Assembly: GCF_947502395.1 (NCBI RefSeq)
Contig: NZ_CANMZM010000001.1
Coordinates: forward strand, 62,001 to 126,000
Length of the DNA: 64,000 nucleotides
Source of the DNA: an uncultured Erythrobacter sp.
GTDB taxonomy: Bacteria > Pseudomonadota > Alphaproteobacteria > Sphingomonadales > Sphingomonadaceae
Direction: 5' to 3'
Of this stretch, positions 17,179 through 25,758 are shown piece by piece; the stretch's first letter is position 1, and every line of letters begins with the position of its first letter. Made by a program: the position numbers and the translations under genes. Under the pieces are notes generated by a model that was not told the origin of the DNA, ran no database searches, and saw only the letters and a program-made list of their open reading frames with translations.

Positions 17179-17880
17179 TTAGTCAAACCCTACAAAGCGT
17201 GCCGCTTCACTCACCTCTCGCCGCACGATCTTTACAGGGTTTGCCGGGAAATCCGGGTCGGGCCAACCCAGCGCAACGGCTTTCATTATCACCTGATCGT
17301 CCGGGATGTCGGCATGCTCGCGCACCACCGGTGACTGCATGATCCCTTGGGAATTGATCACGCAACCAAGGCCTTTTGACCATGCCGCATTGACTAGCGC
17401 TGTGGTGGCGGCCCCGCAATCGAACACTGTATCGTCGGCATCGGACAGCTCCTTGTCGTAAGTGATAATCACGCACACGGGAGCGTCGAACTGGCGAAAG
17501 CCGCGCAGGACCCAGTCCTGACGCTTTTCCTTGTCATCGCGGCCAATTCCCATGGCTTCGAACAGCTGGATCGCGCAGCCCACTTGCCGGTCGCGGTGCT
17601 TGCCTTGGAAAGGGTGGCCTTTGCGAAACTCGCGGCTGTCGGGTTCGCCGGCCAAAATGCGCTCGGTGTTGCCCTTGCGAATGCGATCCAAGGGTTCGCC
17701 GGTAATCACATGGAAATGATAAGGCTGAGTGTTCATCGAAGAGGGCGAACGCATGGCCATCGCCAAGACCTCTTCGAGCAGCTCGCGTGGTACGGGCTTA
17801 TCGAGATAGCCCCTGATCGAACGCCGCCCGTGGACCACTTCAGCGAATGTCTGGTTTTCATTGCCGTATTTGATGGCCAC
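17179..17880 (-). CDS. Nitroreductase family protein
   Basis: A 233-residue FMN-dependent oxidoreductase. Family marks are the FMN-contacting RRSIRGYLDKPVP, MRSPSSMNTQPYHF and the C-terminal ALGWPDPDFPANPV. It probably uses NAD(P)H to reduce nitro- or quinone compounds; the physiological substrate is unknown. The frame extends to 17940, but GTG at 17880 is preceded by AGGAG at seven bases and gives the family N-terminus (MAIKYGNENQTF), so it was chosen. Confidence 0.87.
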   Translation of the reverse strand: MAIKYGNENQTFAEVVHGRRSIRGYLDKPVPRELLEEVLAMAMRSPSSMNTQPYHFHVITGEPLDRIRKGNTERILAGEPDSREFRKGHPFQGKHRDRQVGCAIQLFEAMGIGRDDKEKRQDWVLRGFRQFDAPVCVIITYDKELSDADDTVFDCGAATTALVNAAWSKGLGCVINSQGIMQSPVVREHADIPDDQVIMKAVALGWPDPDFPANPVKIVRREVSEAARFVGFD

Positions 17881-17960
17881 GCATGTTCTCCTGATTCCGT
17901 ATTTGACGGGGAGAGCTAGCGCAGCTTTGCCTCCGCGCAAAGGACGCTACGGAAAAGGGA

Positions 17961-18998
17961 TCAACGAAGGAACGCAACACCTGTTACGAATAGCTCGTCA
18001 CCATTGGCAAAAGACGTTTCGATATTGACCGAAATAGCGAGTTCAGCACCCTGTGGACCAAAGAACCAGCCGTTGAATTCTCCAACTTCTGAGCCAGGCT
18101 CGTCGAGTATGACGCCGGAAAAATTTGTTTCACTGCCGTCAAATACAGCGGACGCAGAAAAAGTGGCGATTTCGGTCACGTCATCTGACGTATCGCTGGT
18201 CTGGGCACTCACCGTAAAATTTAGAGTGATTTCTCCCGATTCTGGATCGAAGCGTGCCACCGCTGGCAGTATTGCCGCGGAAACACCACCGGTAAAAAGG
18301 CCAGGGTTCTCTCGTATCTCTGCTCGGATGAACGCCCCAATTTGTTCAAAGGGCCCTGAGGCACTGTACTCGATCACACTGCTGGGGGTATCCGTTAGCA
18401 ACGTCGGCACACCCAGGGCGCAGCGCAAATCGACAAAGATGTTGTCGTCGGTCAAGTATCTGAGAGAAGCGTACTGCGCATAGATCAATGGTTGAGAATT
18501 GACCGATGGGGGTGCGAATCTGAGGAAAGCTTCTAATCCACCGGTTCCCGGTAGTTCTCGACGGTAGATTTCAGAACTTACTCGGTTGAGGTCTCTGTCT
18601 GATTGATCGAAGCTAACGTTGAATGCGGTTAAGCCGTCAGCTTGTGACCAGAAAGTGTAGTTTGGCTCATCACGGTCTGAGACAAGCGGGATGTCTGCTC
18701 CAAACGGCGTGATAATTGATCGTTCGATGTCAGTAAATATCGAGCCATTGTCTATTCTAACTAGCTCGCGTCCACCGCAAACCGTGTCGAGAGTTTGCTC
18801 ACCAGTGAGCTCAGAAAAACTCGGATATGTGGGGGAAGGCGGCGGAGTAGGTGTCGGAGTAGGAGTAGGAGTCGGCGCGGGGGCGGGGGCCGCAACAACT
18901 CCTCCGCCGCTTGTGGGTGTCGGACTGCTTCCACCTCCACCGCACGCAACTAAAGCCAAGGCGAGCGCGCTCGCCGCGAAACTGTCCCGAATTGTCAT
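17961..18998 (-). CDS. Predicted surface lipoprotein with TbpB-like barrel end
   Basis: A 345-residue lipoprotein: signal peptide with lipobox ALVAC and acylated Cys19 followed by GGGGSS. A low-complexity linker of Pro-Thr and Pro-Ala repeats covers about residues 26-58. The rest is beta-rich; near the end EFNGWFFGPQGAELA resembles the F-x-G-x-F-Y-G-P pattern of the small barrels in transferrin-binding-protein-B-like and Slam-exported lipoproteins. Ligand and export route are unknown. AGAGGG lies just upstream of the ATG. Confidence 0.65.
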   Translation of the reverse strand: MTIRDSFAASALALALVACGGGGSSPTPTSGGGVVAAPAPAPTPTPTPTPTPPPSPTYPSFSELTGEQTLDTVCGGRELVRIDNGSIFTDIERSIITPFGADIPLVSDRDEPNYTFWSQADGLTAFNVSFDQSDRDLNRVSSEIYRRELPGTGGLEAFLRFAPPSVNSQPLIYAQYASLRYLTDDNIFVDLRCALGVPTLLTDTPSSVIEYSASGPFEQIGAFIRAEIRENPGLFTGGVSAAILPAVARFDPESGEITLNFTVSAQTSDTSDDVTEIATFSASAVFDGSETNFSGVILDEPGSEVGEFNGWFFGPQGAELAISVNIETSFANGDELFVTGVAFLR

Positions 18999-19099
18999 GA
19001 AACCCTCTTTACTACCCTAGGGCTCTGCATACAGAACACAAAGAAGCACACAAGTAGAGTGCGAGAAAACTCTGTAGATACTAAGTAATTTACCCGATA

Positions 19100-19957
19100 T
19101 TAGGACAAGAAATAAGGCTTATCGCCGGCAATAGTGACCCGTTCCATCACCCGGCGCGCTGGGAAATAGTCTGAGACAGCCAGATGTTGGCACACTCGGT
19201 TGTCCCAAAAGGCGATTGAACCTGCTTGCCAGCGGAAGCGGCATTGGATTTCCACGTCTTTAGCTGTCGCATAGAGGTGATCGAGCAGCCACTCGCTTTC
19301 TTTGGCCGAGATCCCTTCGATGTGGCTGGTGAAAGCGGTATTCACATAGACCACCCGCTCACCCGTTTCCGGATGGGTGCGGATAACGGGGTGGCGCTTG
19401 GGCGGGAATCTTTCGTGAAGGTCCGCTGGTGCCTTGTCGAGGCGCTTGGCGAAGACGCGGGCGATGTCGTGCAACGCGGTTAGCTCTTCGCAAAACCGCT
19501 TCATCTGCTCGCTGAGGCGCTCATAGGCGAGGTGCATATTGGCAAAGCATGTGTCGCCGCCGCATTCGGGCACTTCGCGCGCCAAAAGGATAGAACCCAA
19601 AGACGGCTCCTCGCGCCATGTCACGTCAGAGTGCCAATTGTTCTCTTGCCCTCGACTTTTTGGCCCGTGAGCGATGCGCAGGACTTCAGGATTGGGTTGG
19701 TTTTTGGGTGTTGCCGGGTGGACCTCAAGCTGACCAAAATGCCTTGCGAAGGCGATGTGTTGTTCCTGCGTCAAATCCTGATCACGGAAGAAGATCACAC
19801 CATATTTGAGGAGAGCCGCACGGATGTCAGGGATACGCGAAGGCGTGTTAGGAGCGGCCAAGTCAATGCCTTGGATTTCGGCACCAATCGCCGGTGTCAT
19901 TGGCTTGATATCCAGCGCGCCTGTGTCGAGTTTTGCCCGATCAAATGTGGTGGCCAT
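19100..19957 (-). CDS. TauD/TfdA family Fe(II)/2-oxoglutarate dioxygenase
   Basis: A 285-residue dioxygenase. The iron site is the His and Asp of NWHSDVTWREEPSLGS (near residues 108-110) and the distal His in NRVCQHLAVSDY, with the 2-oxoglutarate-binding Arg in ARRVMERV. PAIGAEIQGIDL at the N-terminus is typical. Members hydroxylate taurine, alkylsulfates, phenoxyacetates or other acids; sequence alone does not say which. It lies downstream of hemA on the same strand, with a hairpin between them that includes its likely ribosome binding site. Confidence 0.87.
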   Translation of the reverse strand: MATTFDRAKLDTGALDIKPMTPAIGAEIQGIDLAAPNTPSRIPDIRAALLKYGVIFFRDQDLTQEQHIAFARHFGQLEVHPATPKNQPNPEVLRIAHGPKSRGQENNWHSDVTWREEPSLGSILLAREVPECGGDTCFANMHLAYERLSEQMKRFCEELTALHDIARVFAKRLDKAPADLHERFPPKRHPVIRTHPETGERVVYVNTAFTSHIEGISAKESEWLLDHLYATAKDVEIQCRFRWQAGSIAFWDNRVCQHLAVSDYFPARRVMERVTIAGDKPYFLS

Positions 19958-19965
19958 GCGTGTCT

Positions 19966-19985
19966 CTCCCTCTCTTAAGAGGGAG
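19966..19985 (-). promoter_or_regulatory. Hairpin overlapping the ribosome binding site of the TauD gene
   Basis: On the minus strand CTCCCTCT-TAAG-AGAGGGAG forms an eight-bp stem. The right arm contains the purine run that would be the ribosome binding site of the dioxygenase gene, eight bases before its ATG. It may damp translation, or act as a weak hemA terminator; there is no T run. Confidence 0.4.
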
Positions 19986-19995
19986 TGTGCCTCGA

Positions 19996-21216
19996 CTAAG
20001 CCGCCGCAGCAAGCTCCATATCCAGCCGGTCCCAGATTTCGACCAGAGCCTCCGTCAGTTCGCTCATCATCGCCTCGGTGTGATGCGGGCCGGGGGTGAA
20101 GCGCAGGCGTTCGGTTCCGCGCGGAACGGTGGGGTAATTGATCGGCTGGACGTAAACGCCGTATTCGGCGAGCAGGATGTCGCTGATTTTCTTGGCGCGG
20201 GCGGGGTCGCCTACCATCAGAGGCACGATATGCGTGACCGAATCCATCACCGGAAGGCCGGCTTCAGCAAATTGCAGCTTGAGCGTCGCGGCCGCCTGTT
20301 GCTGCGCATTGCGCTCTACGTTCGAGGACTTGAGGTGCTTCACCGAGGCAAGGACGCCTGCGACCAGAACCGGTGATAGCGAGGTCGTGAAGATGAAGCC
20401 AGGCGCATAGGAACGCACACAGTCGATCACCTTGGTGCTGGCGGTGATGTAACCGCCCATCACGCCAAACGCTTTGCCCAAAGTGCCTTCGATAATGTCG
20501 ATGCGGTGCGCCGCGTTATCGCGCTCTGAAATGCCGCCGCCATGCTCGCCGTACATGCCAACTGCGTGCACTTCGTCGATATAGGTGAGGGCGTTGTATT
20601 TCTCAGCCAGGTCACAAATCGCATGGATCGGCGCGACATCGCCATCCATGGAATAGACGCTCTCAAACGCAATTAGCTTGGGCGTATTGGCGTCTTCTGC
20701 CGCCAGAAGCTCTTCCAAATGCGCCAGATCGTTATGGCGGAACACGCGCTTTTCACAGCCCGAATTTCGGATGCCTGCGATCATGCTCGCGTGGTTCAAC
20801 TCGTCCGAAAAAATCACACAGCCGGGCAGCAGTTTGGCGAGCGTTGAAAGCGTCGCATCGTTGGAGACATAGCCGCTGGTGAACAGCAGCGCGCCTTCTT
20901 TGCCGTGCAGCTCAGCCAGCTCTTTCTCAAGCTCAACATGCAAATGCGTGTTGCCGCCGATATTGCGCGTGCCGCCAGATCCCGCACCAACATCGTGCAG
21001 CGCGTCTTCCATCGCGCCGATGACAACGTCGTGCTGACCCATGCAAAGATAGTCGTTTGAGCACCAAACAGTGATCGGCTTTGGCCCGTTGTGTCCGTGG
21101 AAGCACCGCGCATTGGGATAGGCGCCTTTGTTGCGCATGATATCGATAAAGACGCGGTAGCGGCCTTCTTCATGCAGCCGGTCAATCGCTGAATCAAAAA
21201 TCTGATCGTAATTCAT
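19996..21216 (-). CDS. hemA: 5-aminolevulinate synthase
   Basis: Condenses glycine and succinyl-CoA to 5-aminolevulinate, the first step of haem synthesis by the C4 pathway used in alphaproteobacteria. The 406 residues contain the PLP Lys in [14 protein letters not shown] near residue 244, the glycine-rich [17 protein letters not shown], and [17 protein letters not shown]. Start at [12 protein letters not shown] is the family start. Full length and all blocks are intact. The 169 bases upstream, before murI, hold no gene. Confidence 0.96.
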   Translation of the reverse strand: MNYDQIFDSAIDRLHEEGRYRVFIDIMRNKGAYPNARCFHGHNGPKPITVWCSNDYLCMGQHDVVIGAMEDALHDVGAGSGGTRNIGGNTHLHVELEKELAELHGKEGALLFTSGYVSNDATLSTLAKLLPGCVIFSDELNHASMIAGIRNSGCEKRVFRHNDLAHLEELLAAEDANTPKLIAFESVYSMDGDVAPIHAICDLAEKYNALTYIDEVHAVGMYGEHGGGISERDNAAHRIDIIEGTLGKAFGVMGGYITASTKVIDCVRSYAPGFIFTTSLSPVLVAGVLASVKHLKSSNVERNAQQQAAATLKLQFAEAGLPVMDSVTHIVPLMVGDPARAKKISDILLAEYGVYVQPINYPTVPRGTERLRFTPGPHHTEAMMSELTEALVEIWDRLDMELAAAA

Positions 21217-21385
21217 ATGACAGGTGTCTTTATCCCAACGGACTGCCCGCTTGAGCGGATCTCATAGTGCCCAAAATCTCACTTTTGCAGACCATATAAC
21301 CCGTCAATGGTCCAAAGGTTTCAGGCGCTCTATTTAACAGGCAATGCACGGAATAAAACCCGTCATCTTTGCGAATAACTCGCGA

Positions 21386-22207
21386 TTAAAACTGTTCAAT
21401 CTGATCGATTCCATAGCTCAATAGCACGGGTTCGAGCGAGAAAAAGTGATCCACATCACCCGTGGTTACAGCGCGGTCTGGGCCGGTTCGCTCAAAGATG
21501 TGACCGTCCAGAAGATGCGCAATGCGTCGTGCAATTCCTGCGGCGCCATCGATAAACTGCACATCCGGCGACCAACCAAGATCGGACATGGCCACATCCG
21601 CCAGTTCATCGCGGATAAGGGGGAAATGGGTGCAGCCTAGGATCACCTGATCCATCGCGATCGCCTCATCCTGCTCGGAAAGGGCATTGAGCGCTGCGGC
21701 CAAAACCTTGCGATCCGGAGTTCCGCCGCGCAGTTTGGCCTCAGCTTCATCAACCAGTTCTGGCGCTGCGTGGCGAAGCAGAGTGGTGCCGCTGGCAAAC
21801 TCGCTTTCAAGATCATCGACATATTTTTGGCGAATAGTGCCCGCCGTCCCGAGCAATCCGATCACGCCCGTCAGGGTGTTTTCGGCCGCCGGTTTGATCG
21901 CCGGGACCGTGCCTACAATTGGAATTTCGAGCACTTCGCGCACCATCCCAAGCGCAATCGTGCTCGCTGTATTACACGCAATGCAGGCAAGGCGAGGGCG
22001 GTAACGCTCCGTCATCCGGCCTAGCAAACCGGCAACCCGGGCCGCCACCTGCGCCTCGGTCTTTTGACCATAGGGCTGGCCCGCATAATCGGCAGCGAAG
22101 AGGATTGGCGCATCGGGCAGGCATTTGCGGACCTCGCCCAGCACGCTGAGCCCGCCAACGCCGGTGTCGAGCAAGAGGATAGGGGAGGATGGATCAACGT
22201 TGTTCAA
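21386..22207 (-). CDS. murI: Glutamate racemase
   Basis: Interconverts L- and D-glutamate for peptidoglycan. The 273 residues carry LLLDTGVGGLSV, the first catalytic Cys in CIACNTAST and the second in LGCTHFPLIRDE. The only plausible start is TTG at 22207; its likely ribosome binding site AGGA (22217-22220 on the minus strand) lies inside the adjacent inverted-repeat arm. Divergent from plsY, with a repeat pair filling the space between. Confidence 0.93.
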   Translation of the reverse strand: MNNVDPSSPILLLDTGVGGLSVLGEVRKCLPDAPILFAADYAGQPYGQKTEAQVAARVAGLLGRMTERYRPRLACIACNTASTIALGMVREVLEIPIVGTVPAIKPAAENTLTGVIGLLGTAGTIRQKYVDDLESEFASGTTLLRHAAPELVDEAEAKLRGGTPDRKVLAAALNALSEQDEAIAMDQVILGCTHFPLIRDELADVAMSDLGWSPDVQFIDGAAGIARRIAHLLDGHIFERTGPDRAVTTGDVDHFFSLEPVLLSYGIDQIEQF

Positions 22208-22210
22208 AAT

Positions 22211-22301
22211 CGCTCGTCCTGAGCTTGTCGAAGGACTGTCTTTTTTTATTGCGCCCGTTCGCTAATAGAAGAACAGTGCTTCGACAAGCTCAGCACGAGC
22301 G
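22211..22301. repeat. Inverted pair of REP-like repeats (family A) between murI and plsY
   Basis: The arms at 22211-22236 and 22276-22301 are reverse complements over 26 bases with two mismatches, around 39 AT-rich bases that include a T7 run. The core is CCTGAGCTTGTCGAAGG, related to pairs at 34801-35174 and 47394-47481. The left arm holds the likely ribosome binding site of murI, and the GGAG of plsY starts on the last base of the right arm. Confidence 0.85.
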
Positions 22302-22312
22302 GAGTTATTGAT

Positions 22313-22909
22313 TTGGAACCTATTCTCGCAGCTATTTTGGGATATCTTTGCGGCTCAATCCCGTTTGGTCTTTTGCTCACAAGGGCCGCTGGCATGGGCG
22401 ATGTGCGCGATATCGGATCGGGCAACATCGGCGCAACCAACGTGCTGCGCACTGGCAATAAGGGGCTGGCGGCGGGCACTTTGTTGCTCGATTTGCTCAA
22501 AGGCTTTGCGCCGGTTTTTGCGGCCGGTCTCATCTGGGCCGGGGATACGGGCGATGTCGCCAAGGCCTTTGCCGCGGGCGGCGCAGTTATTGGGCATTGT
22601 TATCCGGTTTGGTTGGGCTTCAAAGGTGGGAAGGGTGTTGCGACCAATGCGGGTGTCAGCTTTGGCTTGGCGTGGGCCATCGGCGGTGCATACGCGCTGA
22701 TCTGGCTGTCTATGTTGGGTGTTTTTCGCATCTCAAGCCTTGCCGGGATGAGCGCGGTTGTCGCGGCGGCAGCGGCGGCTCCCTTGTTTGGATTCCCGCA
22801 ATACTTTCCGGTTTTGGCAGCGATTGCGGGCCTTATCATCTATCTCCACCGTGAGAATATCGGGCGACTGATGAAGGGTGAAGAACCGAAGGTGGGCGGC
22901 AAAAAGTGA
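22313..22909 (+). CDS. plsY: Glycerol-3-phosphate acyltransferase PlsY
   Basis: Transfers acyl groups from acyl-phosphate to glycerol 3-phosphate in the first step of membrane phospholipid synthesis. The 198-residue inner-membrane protein has the three cytoplasmic motifs: SGNIGATNVLR, GHCYPVWLGFKGGKGVAT and HRENIGRLMKGEE. TTG at 22313 is the start, eight bases after GGAG (22301-22304). Its stop overlaps the dprA start, as often seen for plsY-dprA. Confidence 0.94.
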   Translation: MEPILAAILGYLCGSIPFGLLLTRAAGMGDVRDIGSGNIGATNVLRTGNKGLAAGTLLLDLLKGFAPVFAAGLIWAGDTGDVAKAFAAGGAVIGHCYPVWLGFKGGKGVATNAGVSFGLAWAIGGAYALIWLSMLGVFRISSLAGMSAVVAAAAAAPLFGFPQYFPVLAAIAGLIIYLHRENIGRLMKGEEPKVGGKK

Positions 22910-24035
22910 GCGATGACACGGGGCTCTCGCAGGCAGAGGCCTTTGCCCGTATTCGCCTGCTTCGGTCGCCCAATATTGGTCCGGTTTCCTATCGCCAATT
23001 GCTGGCGCGTTTTGACACTGCCGTTGCGGCGATTGAGGCGCTGCCTGAACTGACTGCACGAGGCAAAAAAGCTTACCGCCCCGCGCCCACAGACAAAATC
23101 GAGCGCGAGATCGAGGGCGTTATCGCAGCTGGTGCACGTTACCTCTTTCACGATCAGGATCACTATCCTGCGCTTCTGGCCGAGCTTGATAGCGCGCCAC
23201 CAATCATCACCTGCCGAGGTAATCTGGCTCTCGCTAGCGAACCCTGCGTCGCCATGGTGGGCGCGCGCAATGCATCCGGTGCCGCAACAAAGCTGGCACG
23301 AGAGTTCGCAAAGAGCCTCGCCGAGGCGGGTCTCTCCGTGGTTAGCGGCCTTGCGCGTGGTATCGATGGAGCTGCGCACGAAGGTGCAATGCCCAAAACC
23401 ATCGGCGTGATCGCCAGCGGGATCGACATCACCTACCCACCTCAGCATGAAAAGCTGCAGGAGCAGATCGCAACCGAAGCCCTGTTGATTGCGGAGCAGC
23501 CCCCCGGCACCGAACCACGTGGCCGCCACTTTCCAAGCCGCAACCGGATCATCGCAGGCCTTGCGAGTGGCACTGTGGTGGTTGAGGCAGCACCACGCTC
23601 AGGCTCATTAATCACTGCGCGATTGGCGGGCGAGGCGGGTAGGGAGGTGATGGCCATCCCTGGCTCGCCGCTCGATCCGCGCGCCAGCGGTTGCAACCAG
23701 TTGATCCGTGATGGCGCTGTATTGGTGTCGTCGCCCGAGGATGTGATCGAGCTGCTGGAGACCTTCACAGGTGCGCCCGATCGACCTACCGCGTCGCCGA
23801 GGACGCGACGATCTTTAACTATGAAGAGCTGAGCAGGCTGGAATGGGGAGAGGCCAAGGCATCGGGCGATGAGGCGGATGCGATTGCTCGCCTACTGACC
23901 AAGGCGCCTATTGGAGTGGACGAGCTCATCCGCCAATCGGGCGCAAGTTCGGCTGCGGTGCAGATGGTGCTTTTGGAGTTAGAGCTTTCAGGCGAACTGG
24001 AGCGCCACGACGGCGGAATGGTCTCCACCGCTTAG
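22906..24035 (+). pseudogene. dprA: dprA, frameshifted before the winged-helix domain
   Basis: DprA loads RecA on single-stranded DNA during natural transformation. From 22906 the frame encodes the SAM-like N-terminus and the full Rossmann domain (VAMVGARNASGAA, VVSGLARGIDGAAH, FPSRNRIIAGLA, PRSGSLITARLA), then ends at 23832 after an unrelated tail. A different frame resumes just there with RSTYRVAEDATIFNYEELS and a complete C-terminal winged helix, ending at TAG 24033-24035. One missing C in the CCC at 23776-23778 would restore a single protein of about 376 residues. The gene may be a recent pseudogene, a truncated functional form, or contain a sequence error. Confidence 0.85.
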
Positions 24036-24116
24036 AAAACGTCTCCAACAAAGCTGTCAGGCTATGTTCAAACTAACCCCCTAAATTGAACGATAATTCG
24101 CAAGGGGACTGTGAAC

Positions 24117-25649
24117 ATGTTCAGAAAATCTGTCGCTGTATTTGCCTGTTTTGGGTTGGTTTCATCGATCTCAAATCCGACACCAAGCCGGGCTGAAACC
24201 CGCATCGCTGCGCCGGAAGGAGGGTTCTGTCGAACCCCTTCGGCCCTGCCTGATTTGGGTGAAGAGCCTCAATTTAACCAGCAACAAACTGAGACGCGCA
24301 AACGCGAGCGATCGGCGCCCACCCCTGCTTCGCCAGCGCCTCCACCACCACCTCCTTCGACATCCGATGTCGCGGCGGATGATGACGGAATGTCGATTGT
24401 TGTCACTGGTTCTCGCGTTGAAGAAACCGTTTATGATTCGCCCGTGGCTGTCTCCAGCGTTTCTGCAGAAGAAGGGAGCAGCAGCGCCGATCGTGTCGCA
24501 CCTCCGGGCATTATGCCATCGCCCCCGCCAGACCGGCCTCAACCCCGACCACAGTCGGGCTTGCTGACGGCCGGAGAGCATGACGATCTGCTCAATCCAG
24601 AGCTTTATGCTGACTATGTGCGTAAGAGCGACCTTGGTCAGATGCAGATGCAATTACCCAAATTGGACACATCGCGCCTGCTGACGGTTTCGGTGGCAGA
24701 CCGGCGAGGCCGTGCGGTGCCCTTTGCGGAGGTTGAACTGCGCTGTTCGGATGGCAACTCAATCAAATTGAAGACCGTTGCCGACGGCAAAGTGGTGTTT
24801 TTTCCGGAACTGGATCGGTTGTCCGAGACCGTGTGGGTTCGGGCTGCTGGCAGCGATTGGCGGTCCCTGCGATTGTCGAATGAGAGAGGTGGCCAGAGTG
24901 TAAAGATCACCAGCCGGAGCAGCGCACCGAAAGTGACCAAGCTCGACCTCGCGTTGGTGGTTGATGCCACCGGGTCCATGGCTGATGAGATGCTCTATCT
25001 GACCGAGGAGTTCAAAACCATCGTCGGAGCGCTCGAGGAACGCCACAAGGATCTCGACATCCGAGTGGGCCTCACATTCTATCGCGACACGACCGATCAA
25101 TACATCACCCGAACCTATGGTTTCGACGAAGATATGAACGCTGCTCAGGCCCGCATCGCTGCTCAGGAGGCCAACGGTGGTGGAGACTATCCTGAGGCAA
25201 TGGATCAGGCTCTGATCCGCGCGGCAGGGCTTGAGTGGCGAGATGATTCCGTCAAATCGCTTTTGCTGGTAGCCGACGCACCGCCGCACAACAACAAGGT
25301 CGATCTTACCTGGAAGGCGGCCGAACATCTACGTGCAAAGCGAGTGCACATCGTCCCGGTTGGCGCATCGGGAGTGGCTGACCTGGCCGAGTACGTCATG
25401 CGCTCAATGGCGGTGGTCTCTCAGTCCCGCTATACCTTCCTGACTGACGATAGCGGTATCGGGAACCCTCATGCCGAACCGGCAATCGATTGTTATCTGG
25501 TCACCCGGCTGGACCAATTGCTGCGCCGCGTAATCGACAGTCAGATTTCCGGCAGGCGGATTGAGCCCAAGCGATCTGAGGTGATCCGCACAGTTGGCCA
25601 GTATGAAGCTGGCAAATGCGTTTTGCCCCCCGATTTTGGCCAACAATAA
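24117..25649 (+). CDS. Exported von Willebrand factor A domain protein
   Basis: A 510-residue protein with a signal peptide (residues 1 to about 26, ending in SRA), a Pro-rich linker (PAPPPPPPS), then IVVTGSRVEETVYDSPVAV, a phrase typical of TonB-dependent receptor plugs. A small beta domain follows at about 190-270 and a VWA domain from about 280, with the metal site DATGSM and later VADAPPHNN. AAGGGG lies nine bases before the ATG at 24117. It probably binds a partner in the periplasm or at the surface; the role is unknown. It stands alone between dprA and topA. Confidence 0.75.
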   Translation: MFRKSVAVFACFGLVSSISNPTPSRAETRIAAPEGGFCRTPSALPDLGEEPQFNQQQTETRKRERSAPTPASPAPPPPPPSTSDVAADDDGMSIVVTGSRVEETVYDSPVAVSSVSAEEGSSSADRVAPPGIMPSPPPDRPQPRPQSGLLTAGEHDDLLNPELYADYVRKSDLGQMQMQLPKLDTSRLLTVSVADRRGRAVPFAEVELRCSDGNSIKLKTVADGKVVFFPELDRLSETVWVRAAGSDWRSLRLSNERGGQSVKITSRSSAPKVTKLDLALVVDATGSMADEMLYLTEEFKTIVGALEERHKDLDIRVGLTFYRDTTDQYITRTYGFDEDMNAAQARIAAQEANGGGDYPEAMDQALIRAAGLEWRDDSVKSLLLVADAPPHNNKVDLTWKAAEHLRAKRVHIVPVGASGVADLAEYVMRSMAVVSQSRYTFLTDDSGIGNPHAEPAIDCYLVTRLDQLLRRVIDSQISGRRIEPKRSEVIRTVGQYEAGKCVLPPDFGQQ

Positions 25650-25702
25650 CTCATTACAGCGAAAATCGCTCTTGACGGGCGGGTGATGATCTCGATTACG
25701 CT

Positions 25703-25738
25703 CGCACGCGTATACGCACGCGTATACGCACACGTGTA
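25703..25738. other. 36-bp perfect alternating pyrimidine-purine tract upstream of topA
   Basis: Every base from 25703 to 25738 alternates pyrimidine and purine without exception. Inside lie two copies of the palindrome GCGTATACGC (25708-25717 and 25720-25729), spaced by 12, then ACACGTGT. Such tracts can flip to left-handed Z-DNA under negative supercoiling. It ends 20 bases before the topA start codon. Confidence 0.9.
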
Positions 25739-25758
25739 AGGAAATCGAACCCTCTCTC

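Noticed and set aside
18840-18890. Tandem repeat as a possible CRISPR or regulatory repeat
   Set aside because: It is in frame within the lipoprotein gene and encodes the Pro-Thr linker; there are no spacers.
24117-25649. TonB-dependent receptor
   Set aside because: Only a plug-like phrase is present; there is no beta barrel, and the protein is a VWA protein.
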